DNA of 5,769 bases, from assembly GCA_019752915.1 (NCBI GenBank), contig JAIELO010000352.1, positions 1 through 5,769 on the forward strand, in the 5' to 3' direction. The translations under genes were made by a program, and so were the position numbers. Numbering within the stretch: the stretch's first letter is position 1; every line of letters starts with the position of its first letter. Positions 1-5,769 of this stretch are shown piece by piece. Under the pieces are notes generated by a model. It was not told where the DNA came from and searched no databases. It saw only the letters and a list, made by a program, of their open reading frames with translations. The stretch comes from Burkholderiaceae bacterium (GTDB lineage Bacteria > Pseudomonadota > Gammaproteobacteria > Burkholderiales > Burkholderiaceae_D).

Positions 1-1327
1 TCAGCTGGGCTCGGGGCTTGTGGGGGCGCTCTATGTGCTCGACGAACCGACAATCGGACTGCACTCGCGTGACAATGACCGTCTGATCGAAACCCTCAAG
101 CACCTGCGCGATATTGGCAACAGCGTGCTGGTAGTGGAACACGACGAAGACGCGATCCGCACCGCCGACTTCATCGTCGACATGGGCAAGGGCGCCGGTG
201 TGCATGGCGGCGATGTGATCGCGCAAGGCACGTTGAAAGACATCCTGAAAAATAAACAATCGCTGACGGCGCAATACCTGAACGGCACCCTGAAAATCGC
301 CGTGCCGGAGAAGCGTCACGAGGCCGATCCGGAACGCCAGCTGATCATCACCGGCGCCACCGGTAACAACCTGAAAAAAGTCGATCTGCATCTGCCGGTT
401 GGCCTGATGACCTGCGTCACCGGCGTCTCCGGTTCCGGTAAATCCTCGCTGATCAACGACACCCTGTATCCGGCCCTGTCACGCCATCTGTACGGCTCGC
501 AGACGGAACCCTCACCGCACGACTCGATCAGCGGGCTGGAACACTTCGACAAAGTCATCGCCGTCGATCAGGCACCGATCGGCCGCACGCCACGCTCCAA
601 TCCGGCCACCTACACCGGTCTGTTCACGCCGATCCGCGACCTGTTCGCCACCGTGCCAACGGCCAAGGAACGCGGCTACAGCGCCGGACGTTTCTCCTTC
701 AACGTCAAGGGCGGTCGCTGCGAAGCCTGTCAGGGCGATGGCGTGATCAAGGTCGAGATGCACTTCCTGCCGGACGTGTACGTGCCGTGCGACGTCTGCC
801 ACGGCAAACGCTATAACCGCGAAACGCTGGAAGTGCAGTACAAGGGCAAGAACATTACCGAGATTCTCGATCTGACGGTGGAAGATGCCTACGAGTTCTT
901 CAAGCCGGTACCACTGATCGCCCGCAAGCTGCATACCCTGCTCGATGTGGGCCTCGGCTACATCAAGCTGGGACAGAGCGCTACCACGCTGTCCGGTGGC
1001 GAAGCCCAGCGCGTGAAACTGTCGCTGGAACTGTCCAAGCGCGATACCGGGCGCACCCTGTACATTCTCGATGAGCCGACCACCGGTCTGCACTTCCACG
1101 ATATCGACCTGCTGCTGAAAGTGATCCATCGTCTGCGCGATCAGGGCAATACGCTGGTCATCATCGAGCATAATCTGGACGTCATCAAGACGGCCGACTG
1201 GATCGTCGATCTGGGACCGGAAGGCGGCGCGGGCGGTGGCCAGATCATCGCCAGCGGTTCGCCGGAAGACGTGGCGGCCAATCCTGCCAGCGTCACCGGC
1301 AAATATCTGATCCCTTTACTGAAATAA
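1..1327 (+). CDS. uvrA: UvrA, excinuclease ABC subunit A (C-terminal part, 5' end outside window)
   Basis: UvrA is the cytoplasmic ATPase that dimerises, scans DNA for bulky lesions and loads UvrB in nucleotide excision repair. The reading frame is open from base 2 with no start codon: the residues before the GTG at 20 continue the conserved UvrA segment (QLGSGLVG), so that GTG is an internal valine. Visible in order: end of the first ATPase domain with Walker B LYVLDEP (29-49) and its H-switch VEHDED; second Walker [10 protein letters not shown] (422-448); the C-terminal zinc module CEAC (719-730) and CDVC (788-799), separated by 19 residues as in E. coli UvrA; ABC signature LSGGEAQRV (989-1015); second Walker B LYILDEP (1058-1078) and H-loop IIEHN. 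The 441 residues seen are just under half of a usual ~940-residue UvrA. All motifs are intact, so the gene looks functional, and the zinc module argues against a degenerate paralogue. No terminator follows; the next gene begins 11 bases later. Confidence 0.98.
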   Translation, partial: QLGSGLVGALYVLDEPTIGLHSRDNDRLIETLKHLRDIGNSVLVVEHDEDAIRTADFIVDMGKGAGVHGGDVIAQGTLKDILKNKQSLTAQYLNGTLKIAVPEKRHEADPERQLIITGATGNNLKKVDLHLPVGLMTCVTGVSGSGKSSLINDTLYPALSRHLYGSQTEPSPHDSISGLEHFDKVIAVDQAPIGRTPRSNPATYTGLFTPIRDLFATVPTAKERGYSAGRFSFNVKGGRCEACQGDGVIKVEMHFLPDVYVPCDVCHGKRYNRETLEVQYKGKNITEILDLTVEDAYEFFKPVPLIARKLHTLLDVGLGYIKLGQSATTLSGGEAQRVKLSLELSKRDTGRTLYILDEPTTGLHFHDIDLLLKVIHRLRDQGNTLVIIEHNLDVIKTADWIVDLGPEGGAGGGQIIASGSPEDVAANPASVTGKYLIPLLK

Positions 1328-1338
1328 GCTACCAGTCC

Positions 1339-2055
1339 ATGGGCACTCTCGAACTTCCTTTCCGGGCCACCACTGCCACTGCCTGCGCCTGGCTCGCCGA
1401 GCAGACCGGCTCCGACTGGACGCTGGCCCGCCTGCTCGAGAGTGGGCTCATACCCGTGGTCTGGCTGGACTATGATCCGGCTTTTCCGGAACTGTTCGGT
1501 GATGCCAACGGCGGTTATGCCGCACCGGTCTTCTTCCAGGACGATATTGCCAGACTGATAGGCGGTAGCAGCGATGTCGTCATCACCTTCACAAAAGACG
1601 CCTACCAGCTGCCGGCGCGCTTAGCCGCACCGGGCTTTCGACGGGAACTCGACGCGTTGCGTTTCCCAAAGAAAGAGCTGGAACGGCTGGCCGCAAAACT
1701 ACGCCATGCGGCGCAGCCAGCGCCGCAGAAACCGGCCATCGCAGGGGGCAGCGAATCGCCGTTCGGCATCAGCAAGGCAGAGGTGCTGGCGGCCTTCGCC
1801 GCTGTCGTGCGTCTCGATCTGGCGCGCGAACTCGATGCCGCAGTCGGCATCTTCGGCGACGACGGCGCCCGCGTCAAAGCCAGCGTGCGGAAATCGACGC
1901 GCAATGCGCTCTGGAATCCCGTCACTCTGGCACTAGGCCTGCACGACGCCTACCGGGTTCCGCTCGGTCCACTCAAGCGCGCCTTCACAGCGCACGATTT
2001 CCTTCACCCCTGGCACAACGATTGGGAGCAATCGCTTTACTTGCTGGGGAAGTGA
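1339..2055 (+). CDS. Unrecognised 238-residue two-part protein downstream of uvrA
   Basis: I do not recognise a named family. The protein has no signal peptide and no membrane segment, so it is probably cytoplasmic. Residues 1-121 form one part: an N-terminal stretch that could hold a short helix-turn-helix-like unit (about 13-36, ending WTLARLLESG), an aromatic, acidic segment (VVWLDYDPAF, 40-49), then a charged helix (about 101-122). An Ala/Pro/Gly/Ser-rich linker (about 123-142) leads to a mostly helical C-terminal part with a basic patch (VKASVRKSTRNALWNP, 179-194) and a Trp/His-rich end (FLHPWHNDW, 221-229). The ATG at 1339 is the only methionine codon in the frame. No clear Shine-Dalgarno sequence precedes it, so translation may be coupled to uvrA, whose stop lies 11 bases upstream; co-transcription with uvrA is inferred from that spacing. 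Codon use resembles its neighbours. A DNA-binding role is possible but weakly supported. Confidence 0.8.
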   Translation: MGTLELPFRATTATACAWLAEQTGSDWTLARLLESGLIPVVWLDYDPAFPELFGDANGGYAAPVFFQDDIARLIGGSSDVVITFTKDAYQLPARLAAPGFRRELDALRFPKKELERLAAKLRHAAQPAPQKPAIAGGSESPFGISKAEVLAAFAAVVRLDLARELDAAVGIFGDDGARVKASVRKSTRNALWNPVTLALGLHDAYRVPLGPLKRAFTAHDFLHPWHNDWEQSLYLLGK

Positions 2056-2110
2056 GTTCCTGCCACAGCACACGCTAAGGCGTCCGCACCACCCGCCGGA
2101 GCCACGATGC

Positions 2111-2146
2111 AAAACGGCCACCATGCTGAAACATGGTGGCCGTTTT
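2111..2146. terminator. Bidirectional hairpin terminator between converging genes
   Basis: A perfect 15-bp inverted repeat: AAAACGGCCACCATG (2111-2125), six-base loop CTGAAA, then CATGGTGGCCGTTTT (2132-2146). The stem has a GC-rich core and an A4/T4 base, so it reads as an intrinsic terminator on either strand, although the U tract is only four bases each way. It lies 55 bases after the stop of the + strand gene and 40 bases beyond the stop of the - strand DUF885 gene, as expected for a shared terminator of converging units. Confidence 0.85.
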
Positions 2147-2186
2147 ACCTGTCGCTGGCGCGCTTGATGGTCAAGCACGCCACGTT

Positions 2187-3989
2187 TTATTGCATGCTGA
2201 CGCGCGCCGGCTTGGCCTTCTCGGCGCTGACCCAGTCCTTGATGTGCGATTCCAGCACATCCATCGGCAACGCACCGGCACCCAGCACCTGATCGTGGAA
2301 GCTGCGGATATCGAAGCTGCTTCCGAGTTCCTTGCGGGCGTAGTCGCGCAGTTCGAGGATCTTCAGCTGACCGATCTTGTAGCCCAGTGCCTGACCTGGC
2401 CAGACGATGTAACGGTCAGTCTCGCTCTGCACTTCCACTTCCTCGATACCGGAATGGTCATGGAAGAAGTCCACCACCTGCTGGCGGTTCCACTTCTTGT
2501 AGTGCAGACCGGTGTCGACTACCAGACGGATCGCGCGCAGCATTTCATCCTGCAGGTGACCGTAGTAGCTGTAAGGGTTGGTGAAGAAGCCCAGTTCCTC
2601 ACCCAGACGTTCCGAATACAGCGCCCAGCCTTCGGCATAGGCCGTGTAATTGCCCTGCTGGCGGAAGTTCGGCAGACCGTCGATTTCCTGTGCGATGGTC
2701 AGCTGCATGTGGTGACCGGGTACGCCTTCATGCAGCGCGGTGGTTTCGATACCGATGATAGAGCGGTGTTCGAAATCACCAGTGTTGACCATCACACGGC
2801 CAGCACGTTTGCCATCCGGCGAACCGGGCATATAGGAGGCACCGGAAGCGCCTTTTTCGCGGAATTCCTCAACCTGTTTGATTTCCACTTTGCCCTTCGG
2901 CAGCACGCCGAACTGCTGCGGCAACTGGGTGTACATCTGGTCGGTATATTTCTGGTACAGGTCGATGATTTCCTGACGCGACTTCGGATGCAGTTCCGGC
3001 ATAGCCGCAACGGCCTTGTTGAAGCTCTTCAGATCCTTGTAGCCGAGCTTCTGTGCGGTCGCCAGCATCTGCGCCTCGATACGCGCCACTTCGGCCAGAC
3101 CCAGTTGGTGAATCTGTTCCGGCGTCATGCTGGTGGTGGTCGACGACGCGGCCTTGAAGGTATAGCGTGCCGCGCCATCCGGCAGCGACCACATGCCCAC
3201 TTCCGAGCGGCCATGCGGCAGGTATTTCGACTTGGTGAACTGGGCCAGCTTTTTGTAGGCAGGGATCACATCTTTCTGCACGGCGGCCAGAATTTCCTTG
3301 CTCAGACGCGCCTTGTCAGCATCCGAAAACTCTTTCGGGAATTTCTTTGCCGGTTCGGCAAACGGCGACTCGGCAGGCTTCATGGCCGCCATGGTTTCGC
3401 ACTGTTTGACGATTTTCGGGATCAGGAATTTCGGCGGCATCAGCTTGTCCTGCACGCCTTTTTCCATCTGCACGCGGGTCTGGTCGAACAGTTTTGGCAA
3501 CGCATGCAGACGGGCGATGTAGTCCTCGTAATCCTTGACAGTTTCAAACGGCAGCGCCGAGACGATCTGCGGCAGATCGATGTGGATACCGGAATTCTGC
3601 GCCAGTGGCATCTCCCACTCCTTGAAGCGGGCAGCGGTCACACTGTCGCGCAGCTGGCGCAGCATCAGCTCGCGGTTCAGCTGTTCCTGCAGCGGGAAAC
3701 CACTGGTATCCACCGCCTCGAAGCGCTTCAGAAAGTCGGCCGACACCTTCAGATCGGCCTCGATACCGGCCTGCGAGAAGTCCGACCATTTATCGTTGTA
3801 GCGCTTATCGCCCAGCAGCGAGGCCCACTCCGGGCTAGTGCGCATCGAGTACTCCCACTGCTCCTTGATCAGCTGATTGAGCGCCTCGCGGCGACTGGCC
3901 AGATCAGGGGCCTCGGCATGGGCCACACCCAGCATCAACGAGAACAGCAAAGCACTGGCAACGCCGATGCGGGAAGTTACGGTAATCAT
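2187..3989 (-). CDS. Secreted DUF885-family protein, putative zinc metallopeptidase
   Basis: This 600-residue protein belongs to the DUF885 family, widely distributed exported proteins presumed to be zinc-dependent peptidases; the substrate is unknown. A Sec signal peptide is clear: R7, hydrophobic core 8-22, and an AHA cleavage site after residue 25, leaving about 575 mature residues. There is no lipobox cysteine, so it is probably soluble in the periplasm or released. The family hallmark HEGVPGHH is at 420-427, preceded by ETTAL; it differs from the classic HExxH because the second histidine is displaced (HExxPGHH). EGWALYSE (453-460) follows, and E453 is a likely further metal ligand by analogy with gluzincins. 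YIVWPGQALGYKIG (527-540) is another conserved-looking block. The length is typical and nothing is disrupted. The ATG at 3989 gives the complete signal peptide; a weak AGG lies a few bases upstream. The gene stands alone, divergent from the methyltransferase gene and closed by the hairpin at 2111-2146. Peptidase activity is inferred. Confidence 0.93.
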   Translation of the reverse strand: MITVTSRIGVASALLFSLMLGVAHAEAPDLASRREALNQLIKEQWEYSMRTSPEWASLLGDKRYNDKWSDFSQAGIEADLKVSADFLKRFEAVDTSGFPLQEQLNRELMLRQLRDSVTAARFKEWEMPLAQNSGIHIDLPQIVSALPFETVKDYEDYIARLHALPKLFDQTRVQMEKGVQDKLMPPKFLIPKIVKQCETMAAMKPAESPFAEPAKKFPKEFSDADKARLSKEILAAVQKDVIPAYKKLAQFTKSKYLPHGRSEVGMWSLPDGAARYTFKAASSTTTSMTPEQIHQLGLAEVARIEAQMLATAQKLGYKDLKSFNKAVAAMPELHPKSRQEIIDLYQKYTDQMYTQLPQQFGVLPKGKVEIKQVEEFREKGASGASYMPGSPDGKRAGRVMVNTGDFEHRSIIGIETTALHEGVPGHHMQLTIAQEIDGLPNFRQQGNYTAYAEGWALYSERLGEELGFFTNPYSYYGHLQDEMLRAIRLVVDTGLHYKKWNRQQVVDFFHDHSGIEEVEVQSETDRYIVWPGQALGYKIGQLKILELRDYARKELGSSFDIRSFHDQVLGAGALPMDVLESHIKDWVSAEKAKPARVSMQ

Positions 3990-4120
3990 AATCGGACCTA
4001 TCGGAAAAATGGTGAACCACTACTGTAATCAAGCAGCGCCCCGACGGCGCAGCGAATGTGACGAAATGTTGAATTTGAGGCATGAACTGCACAGAACCGC
4101 CACCAGCCCCCCGCCCGAAC

Positions 4121-4149
4121 TGGTGAGCCTGACGTCGATGGAGTATTAT
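4121..4149 (+). promoter_or_regulatory. Candidate sigma-70 type promoter of the methyltransferase gene
   Basis: TATTAT at 4144-4149 matches the -10 consensus at five of six bases. Seventeen bases upstream, TGGTGA (4121-4126) is a poor -35 with three of six matches. Transcription would begin near 4156, giving a leader of about 23 bases that still contains the ribosome binding site. The perfect TTGACA at 4151-4156 cannot serve this start codon, because its -10 would fall at the ATG. This is a pattern match only. Confidence 0.3.
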
Positions 4150-4164
4150 TTTGACACTACTCCA
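4139..4164. repeat. Perfect 7-bp inverted repeat, possible operator
   Basis: TGGAGTA (4139-4145) and TACTCCA (4158-4164) are exact reverse complements separated by 12 bases. The arms are centred 19 bases apart, roughly two helical turns, as for a dimeric regulator. The repeat covers the candidate -10 and ends one base before the AGAAGG ribosome binding site, so a bound protein could block transcription. As RNA it would be a weak hairpin with a 12-base loop. No regulator gene is next to it, and a chance repeat cannot be excluded. Confidence 0.4.
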
Positions 4165-4165
4165 C

Positions 4166-4171
4166 AGAAGG
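4166..4171 (+). promoter_or_regulatory. Ribosome binding site fixing the methyltransferase start
   Basis: AGAAGG lies seven bases before the ATG at 4179, a near-ideal Shine-Dalgarno sequence and spacing. It supports this start over the internal methionine at residue 31. Confidence 0.75.
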
Positions 4172-4178
4172 TTATCCC

Positions 4179-5057
4179 ATGAGTTCGAAGAACATCGATG
4201 TCACCATTCTGGAATCCCTGAATCACTTGCTGAGCAATCATCCCCACTTGCTACCGGCCGTGTATGACATGGTGCATACGCAGCTCGGGCTACCCAAAGA
4301 TCAGTTGCGCTGGCTAACGGGACAGAACCGGATTCCCCTCGTCGACATCCATCAATTCGACTACGACCGGCAACTGGGCGTGGAACACGACATCCGCAGC
4401 AAATATCAGTACGACGGCGATCTGGCGCAGATCTACGCCAATAACAAAGGCTGTCTGGTCCACAAGTGGCACCACTATATCCCCCTGTACGACCGTTATT
4501 TCAGCGCCTATCGCGGCAAGCCGATCCGCTTCCTCGAAATCGGTGTCAGCGGTGGTGGCAGTCTGCAAATGTGGCGCAAATATTTTGGCGAACAGGCCAT
4601 CATCTACGGCATTGATCTCAACCCGGAATGCGCCAAGGTCAACGGCATCGCTGGTCAGGTGCGCATCGGCTCGCAAACCGATACGGAGTTTCTGGCCTCG
4701 GTGGTGGCCGAAATGGGCGGCGTCGACATCGTGCTCGACGATGGTAGCCATCATATGGACCACATCCCCGTCACCCTGAAAGCGCTGTTCCCCGCAGTCA
4801 GTGTCGGGGGCCTGTACCTGATCGAAGACCTGCACACCGCCTACTGGGATACCTTCGGTGGCGGCTACCGTGCGCCGACCAACTTCTTCAGCAACACGCT
4901 GCAGGATCTGGTGGACGATATGCACCACTGGTATCACATCGACGGTCAGAAGCTGCCGGAAGTGAGCAGTTTCTGCCCGGCCATCCATGTCCATGACTCC
5001 ATCGTGGTGCTGGAAAAACAGCCGCTGCAACGCCCCTCGCGTTCCATCATCGCCTGA
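4179..5057 (+). CDS. Class I SAM-dependent methyltransferase, MycE-like (probable sugar O-methyltransferase)
   Basis: The 292-residue protein has a Rossmann-type methyltransferase domain from about residue 115. Motif I is FLEIGVSGGGS (118-128), with an acidic residue ending strand 2 in YGIDLNP (D146). DDGSHHMDH (187-195) and LIEDLHTAYW (214-223) follow. These resemble MycE, the metal-dependent mycinamicin sugar 2''-O-methyltransferase. As I recall, MycE binds Mg with D275, E303 and D304 and uses H278 as base; here D188, H191, E216 and D217 reproduce that spacing exactly. Upstream, DLAQIYANNKG (81-91) and a Tyr/His-rich segment (99-108) resemble the entry segment of glycan-cluster methyltransferases. 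Residues 1-80 are not assigned. No signal peptide or membrane segment is seen, so it should be cytoplasmic. Relatives are also annotated as cephalosporin hydroxylase-like or rhamnosyl O-methyltransferases. No glycosyltransferase or antibiotic genes are adjacent in the window, so the acceptor, perhaps a surface sugar, is unknown. The gene appears monocistronic. Confidence 0.88.
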   Translation: MSSKNIDVTILESLNHLLSNHPHLLPAVYDMVHTQLGLPKDQLRWLTGQNRIPLVDIHQFDYDRQLGVEHDIRSKYQYDGDLAQIYANNKGCLVHKWHHYIPLYDRYFSAYRGKPIRFLEIGVSGGGSLQMWRKYFGEQAIIYGIDLNPECAKVNGIAGQVRIGSQTDTEFLASVVAEMGGVDIVLDDGSHHMDHIPVTLKALFPAVSVGGLYLIEDLHTAYWDTFGGGYRAPTNFFSNTLQDLVDDMHHWYHIDGQKLPEVSSFCPAIHVHDSIVVLEKQPLQRPSRSIIA

Positions 5058-5072
5058 ACCCACCGCGCAAGC

Positions 5073-5102
5073 AAAAAAAAACGGGGCCGCGAGGCCCCGT
5101 TT
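5073..5102. terminator. Intrinsic terminator, strongest for the - strand pckG gene
   Basis: AAACGGGGCC (5079-5088), loop GCGA, GGCCCCGTTT (5093-5102): a 10-bp perfect stem. Nine A residues at 5073-5081 become a U9 tract immediately after the hairpin for - strand transcription, which makes this a textbook terminator for pckG, whose stop is at 5125-5127. In the + direction only three U residues follow, so termination of the methyltransferase transcript is likely weaker, though the same hairpin lies 21 bases past its stop. Confidence 0.92.
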
Positions 5103-5124
5103 CATTGGTTAAGCTGATTCGCGC

Positions 5125-5769
5125 TTAGCGTGCCAGACGCTGTTCCAGTTCGGCTTTCACGGCGCGCAGCTCAGGCGGCAGGTGATAGGCCAGCTTGGTG
5201 AACAGCTCTTCGTGCAGCACCAGTTCTTCGCGCCATGCATCTTTATCGATCGAAGTGATGGTCTCGAATTCCTCTGGCGAGAATGGAATACCGTCCCACT
5301 TCAGGTCGCCAAAACGCGGCGTGGTGCCGAAGATGTTTTCGATACCGCCGGCAGTGCCTTCGATACGTTCCAGCATCCACTTCAGTACGCGCATATTGTC
5401 ACCGAAACCAGGCCAGACGAAGTGACCCTGTTCATCGGTGCGGAACCAGTTGACGCAGAAGATCTTCGGCAGCACGGCAGGATCGATACCGGCCAGCTTT
5501 TCACCCATGTTCAGCCAGTGCTGGAAGTAGTCGCTCATGTTGTAACCCATGAACGGCAGCATGGCGAATGGATCGCGGCGTACCACACCCATCTGGCCAG
5601 CGGCAGCAGCGGTGGTTTCCGAACCCATGGTCGCCGCCATGTAGACACCTTCTACCCAGTTACGCGCTTCGGTCACCAATGGAACGGTAGTGGAACGACG
5701 GCCGCCGAAGATAAAGGCAGAAATCGGTACACCAGCCGGATCATCCCAGGCTGCATCGATCACAGGATT
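5125..5769 (-). CDS. pckG: Phosphoenolpyruvate carboxykinase (GTP), C-terminal part, 5' end outside window
   Basis: PckG converts oxaloacetate and GTP to phosphoenolpyruvate, CO2 and GDP, the first committed step of gluconeogenesis, in the cytoplasm. The frame is open to the right edge, beginning [11 protein letters not shown]; the GTG at 5763 is an internal valine. The 214 residues are about the last third of a ~600-residue enzyme. Counting from the first visible residue: FIFGGRR (19-25), with the active-site arginine region; [12 protein letters not shown] (66-77), strongly typical of GTP-PEPCK; and [19 protein letters not shown] (107-125), the guanine-binding segment. Its phenylalanines F109, F117 and F122 and N125 have the same spacing as F517, F525, F530 and N533 of the animal enzyme. 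The P-loop and metal ligands lie beyond the window. GTP specificity, rather than the ATP-dependent PckA family, follows from these motifs. The gene ends with the strong terminator at 5073-5102, and no defect is visible. Confidence 0.97.
   Translation of the reverse strand, partial: NPVIDAAWDDPAGVPISAFIFGGRRSTTVPLVTEARNWVEGVYMAATMGSETTAAAAGQMGVVRRDPFAMLPFMGYNMSDYFQHWLNMGEKLAGIDPAVLPKIFCVNWFRTDEQGHFVWPGFGDNMRVLKWMLERIEGTAGGIENIFGTTPRFGDLKWDGIPFSPEEFETITSIDKDAWREELVLHEELFTKLAYHLPPELRAVKAELEQRLAR

Larger units (their letters stand above)
3990..4178. promoter_or_regulatory. Divergent intergenic region (promoters of the DUF885 and methyltransferase genes)
   Basis: These 189 bases separate the start codons of two divergently transcribed genes, so both promoters should lie here. 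On the + side I see a candidate -10, an inverted repeat and a ribosome binding site, listed separately. On the - side I find no convincing -35/-10 pair; the best sequence before the DUF885 start is a weak AGG-containing ribosome binding site. No small gene with coding character is evident. Confidence 0.6.

Noticed and set aside
20..22. GTG as a possible start codon of the first gene.
   Set aside because: The frame continues upstream to the window edge with conserved UvrA residues, so the true start lies outside the window.
512..1171. A 219-codon open frame on the - strand within uvrA.
   Set aside because: It lies wholly inside the conserved UvrA coding region, and its low-complexity translation is typical of an antisense shadow.
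2133..4028. A very long open frame (about 630 codons) on the + strand opposite the DUF885 gene.
   Set aside because: It mirrors the codon structure of the - strand gene. Its translation is rich in His, Arg and Gln without recognisable motifs, whereas the - strand product has a signal peptide and family motifs. It also starts inside the terminator hairpin.
4036..4050. A short GC-rich inverted repeat (GCGCC / GGCGC, five-base loop) in the divergent intergenic region.
   Set aside because: Five base pairs in GC-rich DNA is easily chance, and no U tract or promoter element accompanies it.
4151..4178. A perfect -35 hexamer TTGACA before the methyltransferase start.
   Set aside because: The matching -10 position (about 4173-4179) holds only TATCCC and would start transcription at or beyond the ATG, losing the good Shine-Dalgarno sequence.
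4314..5105. A 263-codon open frame on the - strand opposite the methyltransferase gene.
   Set aside because: It is an antisense shadow with no domain motifs, and it begins beyond the terminator. The + strand frame carries the clear SAM-binding and metal motifs and a ribosome binding site.

Overview
The window looks like ordinary chromosomal DNA of a Gram-negative proteobacterium. The moderately GC-rich, housekeeping-type proteins, the Sec-exported periplasmic-type peptidase relative and the GTP-type PEP carboxykinase would suit a betaproteobacterium, perhaps of the order Neisseriales. That placement is an inference from protein style alone; no rRNA or other taxonomic marker is present. There is no mobile element, CRISPR array, tRNA or rRNA, and no gene-free stretch longer than about 190 bases.

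Layout from left to right. (1) Bases 1-1327, + strand: the C-terminal 441 residues of the nucleotide-excision-repair ATPase UvrA, cut by the left window edge. (2) Bases 1339-2055, + strand: an unrecognised 238-residue, two-part soluble protein starting 11 bases after the uvrA stop. (3) Bases 2111-2146: a perfect 15-bp hairpin closing two converging transcription units. (4) Bases 2187-3989, - strand: a secreted 600-residue DUF885-family protein with the HExxPGHH motif of a presumed metallopeptidase. (5) Bases 3990-4178: a divergent promoter region carrying a 7-bp inverted repeat and a good ribosome binding site. (6) Bases 4179-5057, + strand: a class I SAM-dependent methyltransferase whose acidic and histidine residues match the metal-dependent sugar O-methyltransferase MycE in spacing. 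(7) Bases 5073-5102: a terminator whose long U tract faces the - strand. (8) Bases 5125-5769, - strand: the C-terminal 214 residues of GTP-dependent PEP carboxykinase (PckG), cut by the right edge.

The genes do not form one pathway. DNA repair, an unknown protein, an exported peptidase-like protein, a probable glycan or small-molecule O-methyltransferase and a gluconeogenic enzyme sit side by side as separate units divided by hairpin terminators. The least explained elements are the 238-residue protein, the solitary MycE-like methyltransferase and the inverted repeat over its putative promoter. I see no convincing evidence for a new multi-gene system.
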